The notes beneath the pieces were generated by a model, which saw nothing but the letters and a program-made list of their open reading frames with translations, was not told where the DNA came from and ran no database searches. 46,207 bases of DNA from Alteromonas sp. BMJM2 (GTDB lineage Bacteria; Pseudomonadota; Gammaproteobacteria; Enterobacterales; Alteromonadaceae): positions 1 through 46,207 of the forward strand of contig NZ_JAPVOT010000024.1 in NCBI RefSeq assembly GCF_027257845.1. Direction: 5' to 3'. Numbering within the stretch: the first letter of the stretch is position 1; each line of letters opens with the position of its first letter. Both the position numbers and the translations under genes were made by a program. Below are positions 18,203-26,890 of this stretch, piece after piece.

Positions 18203-19417
18203 TTATTTTCGAGCGCCAACCGATGAGGCCAAGTGCAATACAATATCAAGTGTAGAGTGAAGAGACTCTTCAAGTTCTTGAATTTTTTCGACACTTAGCC
18301 CTGAGAGAGACTGTTTTACCTCAGTTGTAGAAATATCTTTGGTACGGTCTAAATATACCACTTCGCATTGTTCTTTAAGTTCGTCGAACTTACCTTCCCA
18401 ATCGTTCCCCATACCAAAAATATCGATATTGTACTTTTTCACATCAGTTGTTTTTTGTTCCCAATTGTTCTCTGGAATAACCTCATCGACGTATTGAGAA
18501 GCTAAAAGAATGTTTTTTCTCTCTTCGTATGAGTAGAAAGATTTCTTGCCTTTAAGCGCGTTAAACTCATCAGTTGAAAGACCAACAACTAAGCGATCAC
18601 CTAATTCGCGTAACCTACGCAGCAAGTTAACATGACCAACGTGAAACAAGTCGAACGTGCCATATGTTAATACCGTTTTTGGAGCAGAGGCTGGCTTTAA
18701 ATTTAGCTCAGCAATATCCACTTCATGGCGATAACGTAAATACTTCTCGTCGCGAATTGGATAGACACCTTGCTGCTTGAGCTGTTCAATTTCGGGTAGG
18801 AAATGATCGAAATTCATATGGCGCATAACAATAGCTTCGTCAGTTCGAAAACCACTGCGTGAAAAATATCCCGAATAATCCCTAATGCCTTTAGCAGTGA
18901 AAGGCCCAAACTCATAGTCTTTTAAAGGGTAAAGACTATCTACTTCGATATATCGTTTAGGAAAGCAATCGCGGAAGTAAGGTGTTTTATAGTGCAGAAC
19001 AGACTTATTATCTACAGTGACACGCTCGCCAATGAAAACATCTATCTGTAAGTAGATATCTTGCTTAACTATATCGCTGGATGTTTTGTTGGTACAAAAG
19101 AACTGAAATAAACCCGGCATTGTGCGCTCTTTAAGATGAACACCTTTAGCCTCTAACTCTGGAACAAGTTGCTCTAGCTTAGCTTCGAAGAACTCTTCAA
19201 CCATAACGTCAATATCATCGTCCCAAGGGATAAGGCCCTTGTGACGCACTGCGCCTAGCATTGTTCCTGAATGCATGAAGAACTCGACACCGTGTGCATC
19301 AAGCGCCTCTTTGAAGACCTTAAACATTCGATAATAGCTATGCACATATCCTTTGCCTAGGATAACGCGACTAAAAAAGTCGTCTAGCGTCACCGATTGA
19401 CTATTAACTGCTTCCAT
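18203..19417 (-). CDS. LicD-TagD fusion: phosphotransferase plus glycerol-3-phosphate cytidylyltransferase
   Basis: The protein has 404 residues from the ATG at 19417, chosen for a GAGG site six bases upstream. The N-terminal part (about 20-230) is a LicD/fukutin-type nucleotidyl-phosphotransfer domain, with FMHSGTMLGAVRHKGLIPWD followed by DDIDVM, the metal-binding aspartates. The C-terminal part (about 260-395) is a TagD-type cytidylyltransferase: TYGTFDLFHVGHVNLL (HxGH), the MGNDWEG segment and RTKDISTTEVK (the ISTT signature). TagD enzymes make CDP-glycerol from CTP and glycerol 3-phosphate. LicD proteins transfer phospho-alditols or phosphocholine to glycans. One polypeptide may thus make the donor and decorate the glycan. 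Fusion is visible directly, while donor identity is inference. Alternatives are CDP-ribitol or another phospho-substituent. Confidence 0.85.
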   Translation of the reverse strand: MEAVNSQSVTLDDFFSRVILGKGYVHSYYRMFKVFKEALDAHGVEFFMHSGTMLGAVRHKGLIPWDDDIDVMVEEFFEAKLEQLVPELEAKGVHLKERTMPGLFQFFCTNKTSSDIVKQDIYLQIDVFIGERVTVDNKSVLHYKTPYFRDCFPKRYIEVDSLYPLKDYEFGPFTAKGIRDYSGYFSRSGFRTDEAIVMRHMNFDHFLPEIEQLKQQGVYPIRDEKYLRYRHEVDIAELNLKPASAPKTVLTYGTFDLFHVGHVNLLRRLRELGDRLVVGLSTDEFNALKGKKSFYSYEERKNILLASQYVDEVIPENNWEQKTTDVKKYNIDIFGMGNDWEGKFDELKEQCEVVYLDRTKDISTTEVKQSLSGLSVEKIQELEESLHSTLDIVLHLASSVGARK

Positions 19418-19539
19418 CACAACCTCAAAAATATAGTTCCTGTAACCATGTATTTGACATACAACTGTCATACAAGTGTAACACTTTGATTCTATCTAAA
19501 CTATATTTAGTGGTTGTGAACTCCGTGGCTTTTAAGCAG

Positions 19540-20613
19540 CTATGATGCTTCGCGAGTTGTTAGAAACTTCTTATATGCCTTTCTTAAAAATTCAGGCTCC
19601 AATGAACGTAATACTTTTGCATGACCTTGATAATAAGATTCTAATGATATCTCCTGCTGGTTTACCACTACCTGCCAGTCAATATCTTTATTTAAGACGT
19701 TTTTCACGCTTTCATATACTGGCGGTCTGTTATTATTGAGATGTTCATACTTACCCTTAACATCACTAGACTCTTGTCCAAGCGCTACCATAATATTAGA
19801 GGCCATATGGCTTAATACTGTTCGCTTAGGGTGATTCATCGAATAAAATAGAATGTCCTCTTTCCAATGCTCAGCAATGTAATCGCTTACTGTAATGTCG
19901 CATTCCTCTTCACGACGCGCTAATTCATCTATACTAGCACGCGCATTTTCTAGAACACGTTCTGACGAATACGTCACTGGATCTTCTACTTTAACAACCG
20001 CCTTTTCTACCGCATTCACTGGATCAGCCATAAAAAGAGCTAAAAAGTTCTCATCGTGGTAGTCACAGAATTTTGTTACGTGAGGCTCCCCTGCCCTGAA
20101 ATATACAACCTCTGGCATATAGCCTGAAAAGTACGCATTAGGGATTCGAATAACGCGAGTTTCAGGCTTCATGTGTTTAACTAAATTTTCAGAAGCAAAT
20201 ATGCCGTGACTTTCACCCACGTTCTGCGTAATGAATAGGTCTAATGTGCTCATAAGGTTTTCAATTTCGACCCAATCATCTGCCCTTAGCGCGAATGAGG
20301 GTTTTGGAAATTGCACAAACTCCCAGTTATCAGAAAACTCTGAATTGGTTTGGAGAATATTACCTAACGGGTCGGCTTGACAGTTACCATACACACTATA
20401 CTTTTTCTTTTTCTCTGGTGCATTCTTGCCTACTGAACTACTAACATTGCACTTAGAGGCTTGCTCTGTACTTTTTGTCTGAGTGTTGTCGGTTGGTGGC
20501 GATAATTTGTCACTATTTTTTTGAGGTGAATGCGCTCGATGGCTACCCTTCTTATCGTTCATAGAAGAAGGACCCATAATTTTATTACGTATTTTTTTTA
20601 TAAAAGAAAACAT
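19540..20613 (-). CDS. WcbI-family polysaccharide biosynthesis protein (putative acyltransferase)
   Basis: The protein has 357 residues. After a low-complexity, charged N-terminus (about 1-70), the WcbI-type core begins with SVYGNCQADPLGNIL, the family's GNCQ motif. It continues with LFITQNVGESHG and IRIPNAYFSGYMPEV. WcbI from Burkholderia capsule clusters has a CoA-binding fold and is thought to O-acylate the polysaccharide. A similar glycan-modifying role fits this cluster. It is preceded by a sulfotransferase 16 bases upstream and followed by 122 bases to the LicD-TagD gene. The disordered N-terminal extension is unusual and could be a linker for membrane or protein contacts. Confidence 0.8.
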   Translation of the reverse strand: MFSFIKKIRNKIMGPSSMNDKKGSHRAHSPQKNSDKLSPPTDNTQTKSTEQASKCNVSSSVGKNAPEKKKKYSVYGNCQADPLGNILQTNSEFSDNWEFVQFPKPSFALRADDWVEIENLMSTLDLFITQNVGESHGIFASENLVKHMKPETRVIRIPNAYFSGYMPEVVYFRAGEPHVTKFCDYHDENFLALFMADPVNAVEKAVVKVEDPVTYSSERVLENARASIDELARREEECDITVSDYIAEHWKEDILFYSMNHPKRTVLSHMASNIMVALGQESSDVKGKYEHLNNNRPPVYESVKNVLNKDIDWQVVVNQQEISLESYYQGHAKVLRSLEPEFLRKAYKKFLTTREAS

Positions 20614-20629
20614 TCACACTACCAGTTAA

Positions 20630-21568
20630 TCAACGCCACGTATCAACAAGACACTCTTTAAGCTTTTTTACGCGTAAGACCTCACTTTCAGACAAATAGG
20701 CTGCTATATCTATTTTATTAGACTGAGGTGGTTTATTAAGCAGTGGGTCCCAATCTTGTGCAGGCCTGTCGCCCGCATCATTTGAGTTGCTTGCTATTGT
20801 GTTTACACCCACAAATTCAAACACACTTTGCATAGTGTCTTTCGCGTATTCCGTAAGCTCCGAATATGGAACGACTAACAGTGCATTACCCTGCGAGAGG
20901 TGGTGGCGAATAATATCGTCCACTTCCTTAAAGTAAGAGATGAATTCGTCCAAGGGTTTGTTTAACCATTGCAACTCTTCAGCATTTCTATCCACTCCCA
21001 AAGCAACTTCGCTTTCAAAACGCTTTCTATGCGATGCAATGATTTCACTTGGTTCACGGGTACAAACCAACACCTTAGCGTTTGGAAATACATCGTAAAC
21101 TTCAGGTAAGCTTCGAACATGGGCAGGTGTTTTTTCCACTAAACGTTTTTTGCCAAGGTTCTGCCAGGCGAAGTAAAAAAACGTTCTCAGTAGCGTACCG
21201 TATTGCCTTGCTTCCCATATCTTGGGTCTATTTTCCTCATACAGGTACGTTTTAGGCAACCCTCTTGAATCAGCCTCACGATTGGCCTCAACAATAAATT
21301 GGATCTTTTTCTGAAATTCATCCCAATTGTCTTGACCTACATACAATCGCATTTCGTAATTGTCAGGCCCTGATTCTGCGAGCAATAGCCAAGGAGATGT
21401 AAAACAAAACGTTTCTACCGTTGCCTCGGAAAAGTCACAAAACTCAGGATGATTGCTTACTTGCTGAAACAATAAACTTGTACCACTTCGCTCAGGCCCA
21501 ACAACAAAAACAGGCGAGTTATCAGTTGCCCATTCTTGCAGTAACTTTGAAAATAATTGATCTTGCAT
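20630..21568 (-). CDS. PAPS-dependent sulfotransferase family protein
   Basis: The protein has 312 residues. The phosphosulfate loop is PVFVVGPERSGTSLLFQQVS (about 19-38), and the 3'-phosphate motif is KVLVCTREPSEIIASHRKRF (about 179-198). The loop-strand-helix layout is that of the Sulfotransfer_1/3 families. It should sulfate a sugar of the surface glycan using PAPS. The start lies two bases after the stop of the upstream glycosyltransferase, so they are co-transcribed. It is distinct in sequence from the other three sulfotransferases, implying different acceptor positions. Confidence 0.85.
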   Translation of the reverse strand: MQDQLFSKLLQEWATDNSPVFVVGPERSGTSLLFQQVSNHPEFCDFSEATVETFCFTSPWLLLAESGPDNYEMRLYVGQDNWDEFQKKIQFIVEANREADSRGLPKTYLYEENRPKIWEARQYGTLLRTFFYFAWQNLGKKRLVEKTPAHVRSLPEVYDVFPNAKVLVCTREPSEIIASHRKRFESEVALGVDRNAEELQWLNKPLDEFISYFKEVDDIIRHHLSQGNALLVVPYSELTEYAKDTMQSVFEFVGVNTIASNSNDAGDRPAQDWDPLLNKPPQSNKIDIAAYLSESEVLRVKKLKECLVDTWR

Positions 21569-21570
21569 CT

Positions 21571-22677
21571 TTACTCCACGAACAACGATTTAAATTCATT
21601 AATGAACCTTTCGTTATACGATTGGAATGTTTCAATTGAATGACTATGGAGAACTTCGAGGCGCTCTTTAGAAAGAGATTTTAACGCACCTACCATCTCA
21701 GGCACTGAAGCAAAATTGTGGAAGGCATCGGTACCATCGATTCCTACCATAGCATCTTCGGTCGCTAATAATGCCTTACCGTAAGACAATGCTTCTAACG
21801 ACTTTATCTTAAGCCCAGTACCGCCTACCATAGGGTTTATCGCAATATCAATTTGACGATAGAAGTCATCTAAATCATCAACGAGACCTATAATATCAAA
21901 AATTTCGTTCATCTCGTTAAATGCTTTACACACCGTACCGCCTAATAAAAAGGTGAACTGCTGCATAAGCTCTGGCTTTGCCATCACCTCTTGCTGAAAC
22001 ACCCGTAAGCTTTCCACATTAAACGGGTTTCCAGAGCCGATGTAACCAATAACCACTTTACTGTGTTTTTGCACTACCAAAGGCTGAAACGGCACCACAT
22101 AGCCCATAACTTCTACGCGCTTGTTGGTAATACCTTCAAAATAGGCTTTTTCTTCATCCTGTATTGCTAAAACAAGGTCTGCTCTATCTAGGGCATAGGC
22201 CTCTAACTCTTTTGTGGTGTAGAACCAGACAGGCTCTAACCCTGCTTCTTTCGCTACTATATGGCGGTCGCCAAACACATCGTGGGTATCTATCACTTTT
22301 TGTGTGGTATCGGGCAACACATCTAACACTTTAGAAAACCATACATAATTGGCAACACAGACATCAAAGCTCCATTTCTGACACAGTCCGTCTACGTAAT
22401 CAGACACTCTGTCGTCGTACCAATCGTCTATGTCGAAATACTCACCGAATGAGGGTTCAGCGGCCGGGCCTTCTGGCTGAACAAAGTGAAAATAGTCCCA
22501 CTGTTGCTCCATAGCTCTGCGCTGTTCATCACTTAGTCCTTCCATACCGAAATACAGAAAATGAACCTGGTAGCCACACAGCTGAAACATTCTGTTTAGC
22601 CTGAATATACGCGCGCTATTGCCTTGAAATTGAGGATGTGAGGGAATAGGAGAAACAATAAGTACATGCTTATTCAT
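21571..22677 (-). CDS. GT-B fold glycosyltransferase (family 4-like)
   Basis: The protein has 368 residues. The N-terminal acceptor domain starts HVLIVSPIPSHPQFQGNSAR. The C-terminal donor domain has VVIGYIGSGNPFNVESLRVF and the nucleotide-sugar segment NPMVGGTGLKIKSLEALSYG (about 300-320), typical of GT4-like enzymes. Predicted to add one residue to the glycan. Its ATG overlaps the stop of the 409-residue upstream protein in an ATGA arrangement, showing translational coupling. The donor is unknown. Confidence 0.85.
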   Translation of the reverse strand: MNKHVLIVSPIPSHPQFQGNSARIFRLNRMFQLCGYQVHFLYFGMEGLSDEQRRAMEQQWDYFHFVQPEGPAAEPSFGEYFDIDDWYDDRVSDYVDGLCQKWSFDVCVANYVWFSKVLDVLPDTTQKVIDTHDVFGDRHIVAKEAGLEPVWFYTTKELEAYALDRADLVLAIQDEEKAYFEGITNKRVEVMGYVVPFQPLVVQKHSKVVIGYIGSGNPFNVESLRVFQQEVMAKPELMQQFTFLLGGTVCKAFNEMNEIFDIIGLVDDLDDFYRQIDIAINPMVGGTGLKIKSLEALSYGKALLATEDAMVGIDGTDAFHNFASVPEMVGALKSLSKERLEVLHSHSIETFQSYNERFINEFKSLFVE

Positions 22678-23900
22678 AGTGGCATTTCTTCCCAGTTAAC
22701 GGTTAGATCGGAGATTGAAATGCTTAGCGTTTTATCTGCCACTTGTATTTTTTGTTCAGTCACAATGAGCAATTCAGCTAAACTACCGTCAGTCTCGGCA
22801 AAATAGGGGATATTGACTGTTGCTCCAGCTGAAACAATTTGCGTTGCTTTTAAACGTCCATTAACAAAACAACGAAGAGTTGCTTTTTCTAGCCCCTCAG
22901 CAACTGAAAACACATTAAACGAAAGTGTGTAGTGCCCACTTGCTCGAAGAGGAAGGAAAAGCCTAACGCCATCGCTTCCCAGCCAACGCCAAAAATTAAC
23001 GCCATCGGTTTCAATTGGGTACAACCCCATATTTAATAGCTTATCTAAATAGTACCATCGCCTTCTGTGCAGCAAATAATCGAGTGTTTGGTGGGCAAGT
23101 TTATCGTTAGTTTCTGTTAATACTGGCCATGCTTGCTGTGCCAGCATATCCATTGGCAGTTTTGTGCTTACTGGGCCTGCATATTTGCCGACCAATACTT
23201 CAACTGAATGCAAAATGTCAGGATTTGGTACTAACCAGCAATATGTATCTTCATCCTCAGATTCAAGTGATGCTAACGAGTTTGTTACGCCGCAGTAATT
23301 ATTGTACTTACACCACGCCACCATGCTCTCTATGCTTTCTTTGGTAACCACACCACTTAACAGTGGCCTGTGTTGCTCAATAGTAAATTCGGTAACCTCT
23401 AATATCGAGAGTGAAAGCCTAGGTAGCGCTAACCAACTCACATTTACCCTACTACTAAGAAATGTATCTGGGGTGGTAATCGTTAAATGCTGTGAACGTT
23501 GTCCAAGCCCTTCAAAACCAGCCTGCACTTTAGGGGAAATTTCTAAGATGGTTGATGTAGCGTCAAAGCATACCGATTCAACACCCGCTGTTTTGCTTGC
23601 TTCAAAATAAGACAGTCCGTGCTGTTCAAGCAAGGTTTTGTTCGCAAGATACGTTACACTTGCTCCCGCAGCGCTCGCCAAAATAGAAATAATGCTTTGC
23701 GGCATTGTGGCTAATACCACCTCACCTAGCTGTGGCAAGCTTCGAAGAAACGCTGATGTTACTAATACATCAACATTAATTTTATGACGCGCTGCCGCTA
23801 GCTCTAGTGGTGTCATTGCAGTATCTACCGGGTTGAATACCGTATTATCACACATACTATTATGAGTGTTGCCGTTTGTGCTAACCAACGTTTTAGGCAT
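22674..23900 (-). CDS. Unknown glycan-locus protein, possible eroded FkbM-like N-terminus plus beta-sandwich C-terminus
   Basis: The protein has 408 residues from the ATG at 23900, selected because a GAGGAGG site precedes it. A longer reading from 23939 lacks that. I do not recognise the family. The N-terminal half (about 40-250) has alternating strands and helices reminiscent of a Rossmann methyltransferase, with TITTPDTFL and SILEVTEFTIEQHRPLLSG in positions like the FkbM family. No glycine-rich SAM motif is visible. The C-terminal about 100 residues (RLFLPLRASGHYTLSFNVFS onward) read as a jelly-roll or carbohydrate-binding beta domain. The start overlaps the upstream 641-residue gene by 8 bases and the stop overlaps the downstream glycosyltransferase by 4, so it is co-translated with both. 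A cytoplasmic partner of those enzymes is plausible. Confidence 0.55.
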   Translation of the reverse strand: MPKTLVSTNGNTHNSMCDNTVFNPVDTAMTPLELAAARHKINVDVLVTSAFLRSLPQLGEVVLATMPQSIISILASAAGASVTYLANKTLLEQHGLSYFEASKTAGVESVCFDATSTILEISPKVQAGFEGLGQRSQHLTITTPDTFLSSRVNVSWLALPRLSLSILEVTEFTIEQHRPLLSGVVTKESIESMVAWCKYNNYCGVTNSLASLESEDEDTYCWLVPNPDILHSVEVLVGKYAGPVSTKLPMDMLAQQAWPVLTETNDKLAHQTLDYLLHRRRWYYLDKLLNMGLYPIETDGVNFWRWLGSDGVRLFLPLRASGHYTLSFNVFSVAEGLEKATLRCFVNGRLKATQIVSAGATVNIPYFAETDGSLAELLIVTEQKIQVADKTLSISISDLTVNWEEMPL

Positions 23901-25818
23901 TATCCGCCTCCTCTGCGTCAGTGATTTTTTCATTGGCATACAGCCATTGCAATTCGCTGCTTCCGTTTTGATAGATCTCTGGATTGCGGTTAATCATCCA
24001 CGACCGTTTAGTAGCAACAAACACCCAGTATTCATTCAAAGGAGCGATGTCATTCGTCATCGTAATATCGAGCGGACCCGCAACGGTGTTATCTACCGAA
24101 AAGCCTGCTGCCTCTATAAAACGCTTTATGCTGCTTCTATCTAGGGGGTATTCACTGGTAAGTTCATTTGTGGCCCCACTAACGCTGGCGCCTGGATTAA
24201 GCAATGAAACAACGAGCGTACCACCTATATTCAACCGTTTATTTAAATGCGCAAACCACGCGACGGGCGATTGAGCAACATCAGCTAACGACGCATCACA
24301 CACCACTAACGGATAGGTACGTCCGAGGCTATTGTGTGGCAACTGTGCCGGGCTTAATTGGGTAATTTGACTGTCTTCATAGCCAAATAGTGATTTAAGC
24401 ACAAAAGATTGGTGTAGCGGGCTTGCTGTAATACTTAACAATGACGATTGCGCTACAGGAACTAGATTTGCCTGCCACCATAAACTACTGGTTTCAGGCA
24501 CGTCCTTTTTAAAAGACTTCGAGGTTTCGCGCCGCCAATTTAATACTTGCTGCTCGGTAAGGTAAAGACGATGCGTATTGTTTAGCGCTTTGGTATTTAG
24601 CGTAGTGCTGTCGCTTAATTTAGCGGCTTCGCTTAAGTACGCATTAGTGGTAACAGTAATATTATGGGTACTCTCCACCCACTTCTGGGCATTTTTGCCG
24701 AAAGTTACGCGGTATTGAGTATCTTCTATTAACCGTTGCAATTGGAGTTGTAAGTTTTCACTGAAGTTTTCATCCCAATTGAGCTTAACCGCACAATCTT
24801 CTGGTAACTCCCCAAACGGCCCAATGTTTACCACTACACAACATAAACCCATTCCCATAGCACGAGTTAATGTACCTGAAGACTCTCCACCGGTGGGATA
24901 GCGTAAATTAACGATAAAGTCAGACGCCAACATATATTTAAAAAATGCGTTTTCATCTAAGAAACCAGTAACAACAACATTATCGGTTAACCCACTATCC
25001 GCAATGTCTTGATACACATCGTATTCGTGAGGCTTACACTTTCCTGCAAGTACGTATGTGAATTCTACACCTTGTTGTTTTAGCGCTGCCAATGCCGCTA
25101 GCACCGATTTAATTTGCTTCGCTTTGGCTATAAACCCCATAGACGTAATCACGGGCTTATTGCCTGGCAAACCTAATTCACCACGATATTGCATTTTAAG
25201 CTTAGGCTGATACTGGCGCGCGGCAGGTGAAAAGTGGTGAGGCACAATACTCACATTGCTTTGCCCAAGAGCCGCTATCTTGTCGGCGGAATACCTTGAA
25301 TGCACAAGAATACGCTCTGCGGCTGTAATGATACTCGCATTCATCATCAGTTCGTGTGGCATGAACTTTCCTTTCCACCCGAACTTATGTAATTGCTGTC
25401 CAATTAGCTTACCTGCCTCACCATAATTATTGGTGAGCGCCAATTCGTAACCCTTTTTATCGTCTTTCGATAAATTAGTTAGGTCGATGAGGTAGTGCAA
25501 ATTCAAATCATGCACTACAACCAAACCAGGCTTAGAAAGTAATACTGGCAGCATATACTGAGTATCAGGGTTATTGCCAACATGGTAAATATGAGGAACA
25601 TTCGCAAAATTAGCTTGCTGCCACATGTACTCTTCTAAACGCAGTACTGATACATTTGCCGCAATTCCCGTAGGTTCAGGGTGCTCATTTTCTATGACAA
25701 CCGTTACCTTAGTGAATCTTAAAAAATAGGGGATCTGCTCAGCAAAATAATCAGCAATACCATTAGGTTTAGGCGGTAGCGGGCAAAACACCACTACCTG
25801 AGTTGGCGCATTTGTCAT
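23893..25818 (-). CDS. Glycosyltransferase fused to a methyltransferase-like domain
   Basis: The protein has 641 residues. The N-terminal about 400 residues are a GT4-type GT-B glycosyltransferase beginning VVVFCPLPPKPNGIADYFAE. The donor-domain start is PVITSMGFIAKAKQIKSVLA, and a late segment reads LRYPTGGESSGTLTRAMGMG in the sugar-nucleotide site region. A helical linker follows (about 405-450). The C-terminal about 170 residues contain YPLVVCDASLADVAQSPVAW, LNIGGTLVVSLLNPGA and a GFSVDNTVAG-like end, the late strands of a class I methyltransferase fold. The N-terminal SAM glycine loop is poorly preserved. Coupled to both neighbours by overlapping stops and starts. The C-terminal domain may be active, or a dead structural module. 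Confidence 0.75.
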   Translation of the reverse strand: MTNAPTQVVVFCPLPPKPNGIADYFAEQIPYFLRFTKVTVVIENEHPEPTGIAANVSVLRLEEYMWQQANFANVPHIYHVGNNPDTQYMLPVLLSKPGLVVVHDLNLHYLIDLTNLSKDDKKGYELALTNNYGEAGKLIGQQLHKFGWKGKFMPHELMMNASIITAAERILVHSRYSADKIAALGQSNVSIVPHHFSPAARQYQPKLKMQYRGELGLPGNKPVITSMGFIAKAKQIKSVLAALAALKQQGVEFTYVLAGKCKPHEYDVYQDIADSGLTDNVVVTGFLDENAFFKYMLASDFIVNLRYPTGGESSGTLTRAMGMGLCCVVVNIGPFGELPEDCAVKLNWDENFSENLQLQLQRLIEDTQYRVTFGKNAQKWVESTHNITVTTNAYLSEAAKLSDSTTLNTKALNNTHRLYLTEQQVLNWRRETSKSFKKDVPETSSLWWQANLVPVAQSSLLSITASPLHQSFVLKSLFGYEDSQITQLSPAQLPHNSLGRTYPLVVCDASLADVAQSPVAWFAHLNKRLNIGGTLVVSLLNPGASVSGATNELTSEYPLDRSSIKRFIEAAGFSVDNTVAGPLDITMTNDIAPLNEYWVFVATKRSWMINRNPEIYQNGSSELQWLYANEKITDAEEADNA

Positions 25819-26288
25819 TACTTACCTGATTCTAGCTGCTGCTTTATGTAATCGAACTCACGCTGCATGCGCTCATTTTGAATTGCAAGTAACGCATCCA
25901 TTCTTCGCTCTACCTCAACAGAAAACTCGCCGAGCATATCGGTAAAGCTACTTTTGAGTGAGATAGGCTCGCTGGTAACGCGCTTACCGTTAATGTAGAG
26001 GTGTGCTTCACGTGCCTCAGCAGAAAATGGCAGCATGTCTAGTTGCAATGTAAAACCATGACATCCATTACCCACGCCAGCGGCAACTAAGTCTTCGCGA
26101 AGCGTCGCCGCTTTAGTTTTCGCTAAAACCGTATCACCGGTTTTTAACTGTATGTCACATGGTGAAGAGGGGTTTGCTGAATTGACTGCCCAGCCCGATA
26201 CTACATCGCTGGTTACCGTATCAATGTGGTAGCTAAGCTCGCTTCTGCCTAGCATGCGTTTGGCTAAATTTTTAAGTTTGCGTTTCAT
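25818..26288 (-). CDS. Small beta-domain protein with C-terminal coiled coil, function unknown
   Basis: The protein has 156 residues. A basic N-terminus (MKRKLKNLAKRM) precedes a compact beta-rich domain (about 18-115). That domain carries VVSGWAVNSANPS, a REDLVAAG segment and the GCHGFTLQLD motif, a pattern I associate with accessory domains attached to glycosyltransferases. The last about 40 residues form an amphipathic helix (VERRMDALLAIQNERMQREF) likely to be a coiled coil. The stop overlaps the next start by one base. A free-standing copy of a normally fused accessory module is the best reading, perhaps tethering the neighbouring glycosyltransferase. Confidence 0.55.
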   Translation of the reverse strand: MKRKLKNLAKRMLGRSELSYHIDTVTSDVVSGWAVNSANPSSPCDIQLKTGDTVLAKTKAATLREDLVAAGVGNGCHGFTLQLDMLPFSAEAREAHLYINGKRVTSEPISLKSSFTDMLGEFSVEVERRMDALLAIQNERMQREFDYIKQQLESGK

Positions 26289-26379
26289 GTGTTTTTACGT
26301 CCAATCCTTTTATAGCGCAATGTTACCCTAAATAAAAAAACGCTTCATCAGGTAAGTGCGCATGGCATTTAACTATCAC

Positions 26380-26832
26380 TTATTCTATGTACCATTTACT
26401 GTGCTTGTGAACGGTGTCGTTAGCTAACATGTCGCTTTTATCAAACCATTGATAATCATTGTGCTGAGCACTGGGTAAAGTAGAAACATCCAAATCACAC
26501 ACTATCTTGTAACCCAATACCACGTAGTGGGTAGTTACCCCCTCGCCGAACACATAGTCGTCGTAAAAATGCTCATATGGCCCTAAAAAGATAGCTTCTT
26601 TGCGCTCGAAAACTGAACCGAGTTCAGCAAGGGTTAGGCGTTTAAAAGCGTCATCCATGCTTTCATTTTTCAATATACGACCACCAGGCACAAACCAGTA
26701 TCCTTTTGCGGGGCGGTTATTTCTATAACCTAGTAACACCTTGCCGTCAGTGTTTTCTACCAACAAGTCGATAGATACTAATGGTGTGCTGTCGATAACG
26801 GTAGTGAATGTTTGTTTTTCTAGAAATGCCAT
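26380..26832 (-). CDS. gmm: GDP-mannose mannosyl hydrolase (Nudix family)
   Basis: The protein has 150 residues. The Gmm-type Nudix box is PGGRILKNESMDDAFKRL followed by TLAELG. The N-terminal LVSIDLLVENTDGKVLLGYR and the GYWFVPGG segment match the family. Gmm hydrolyses GDP-mannose or GDP-glucose to GDP and sugar and is found in colanic acid and other GDP-fucose clusters, where it may tune the GDP-sugar pool. It sits just downstream of fcl, separated by a strong terminator, and 91 bases upstream of the small coiled-coil gene. Length is usual for Gmm. Confidence 0.9.
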   Translation of the reverse strand: MAFLEKQTFTTVIDSTPLVSIDLLVENTDGKVLLGYRNNRPAKGYWFVPGGRILKNESMDDAFKRLTLAELGSVFERKEAIFLGPYEHFYDDYVFGEGVTTHYVVLGYKIVCDLDVSTLPSAQHNDYQWFDKSDMLANDTVHKHSKWYIE

Positions 26833-26842
26833 TTTATCCCTT

Positions 26843-26870
26843 AAATAAAAACACCGGGCAAGCCCGGTGC
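26843..26870 (-). terminator. Rho-independent terminator after fcl
   Basis: On the minus strand CACCGGGC, a two-base loop and GCCCGGTG form an 8-bp G+C-rich stem (26852-26869), followed by TTTTTATTT. It lies between the fcl stop and the gmm start and would divide the long locus into transcription blocks or act as an attenuator. Confidence 0.8.
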
Positions 26871-26890
26871 TATATGCCAGCTAATTTCAA

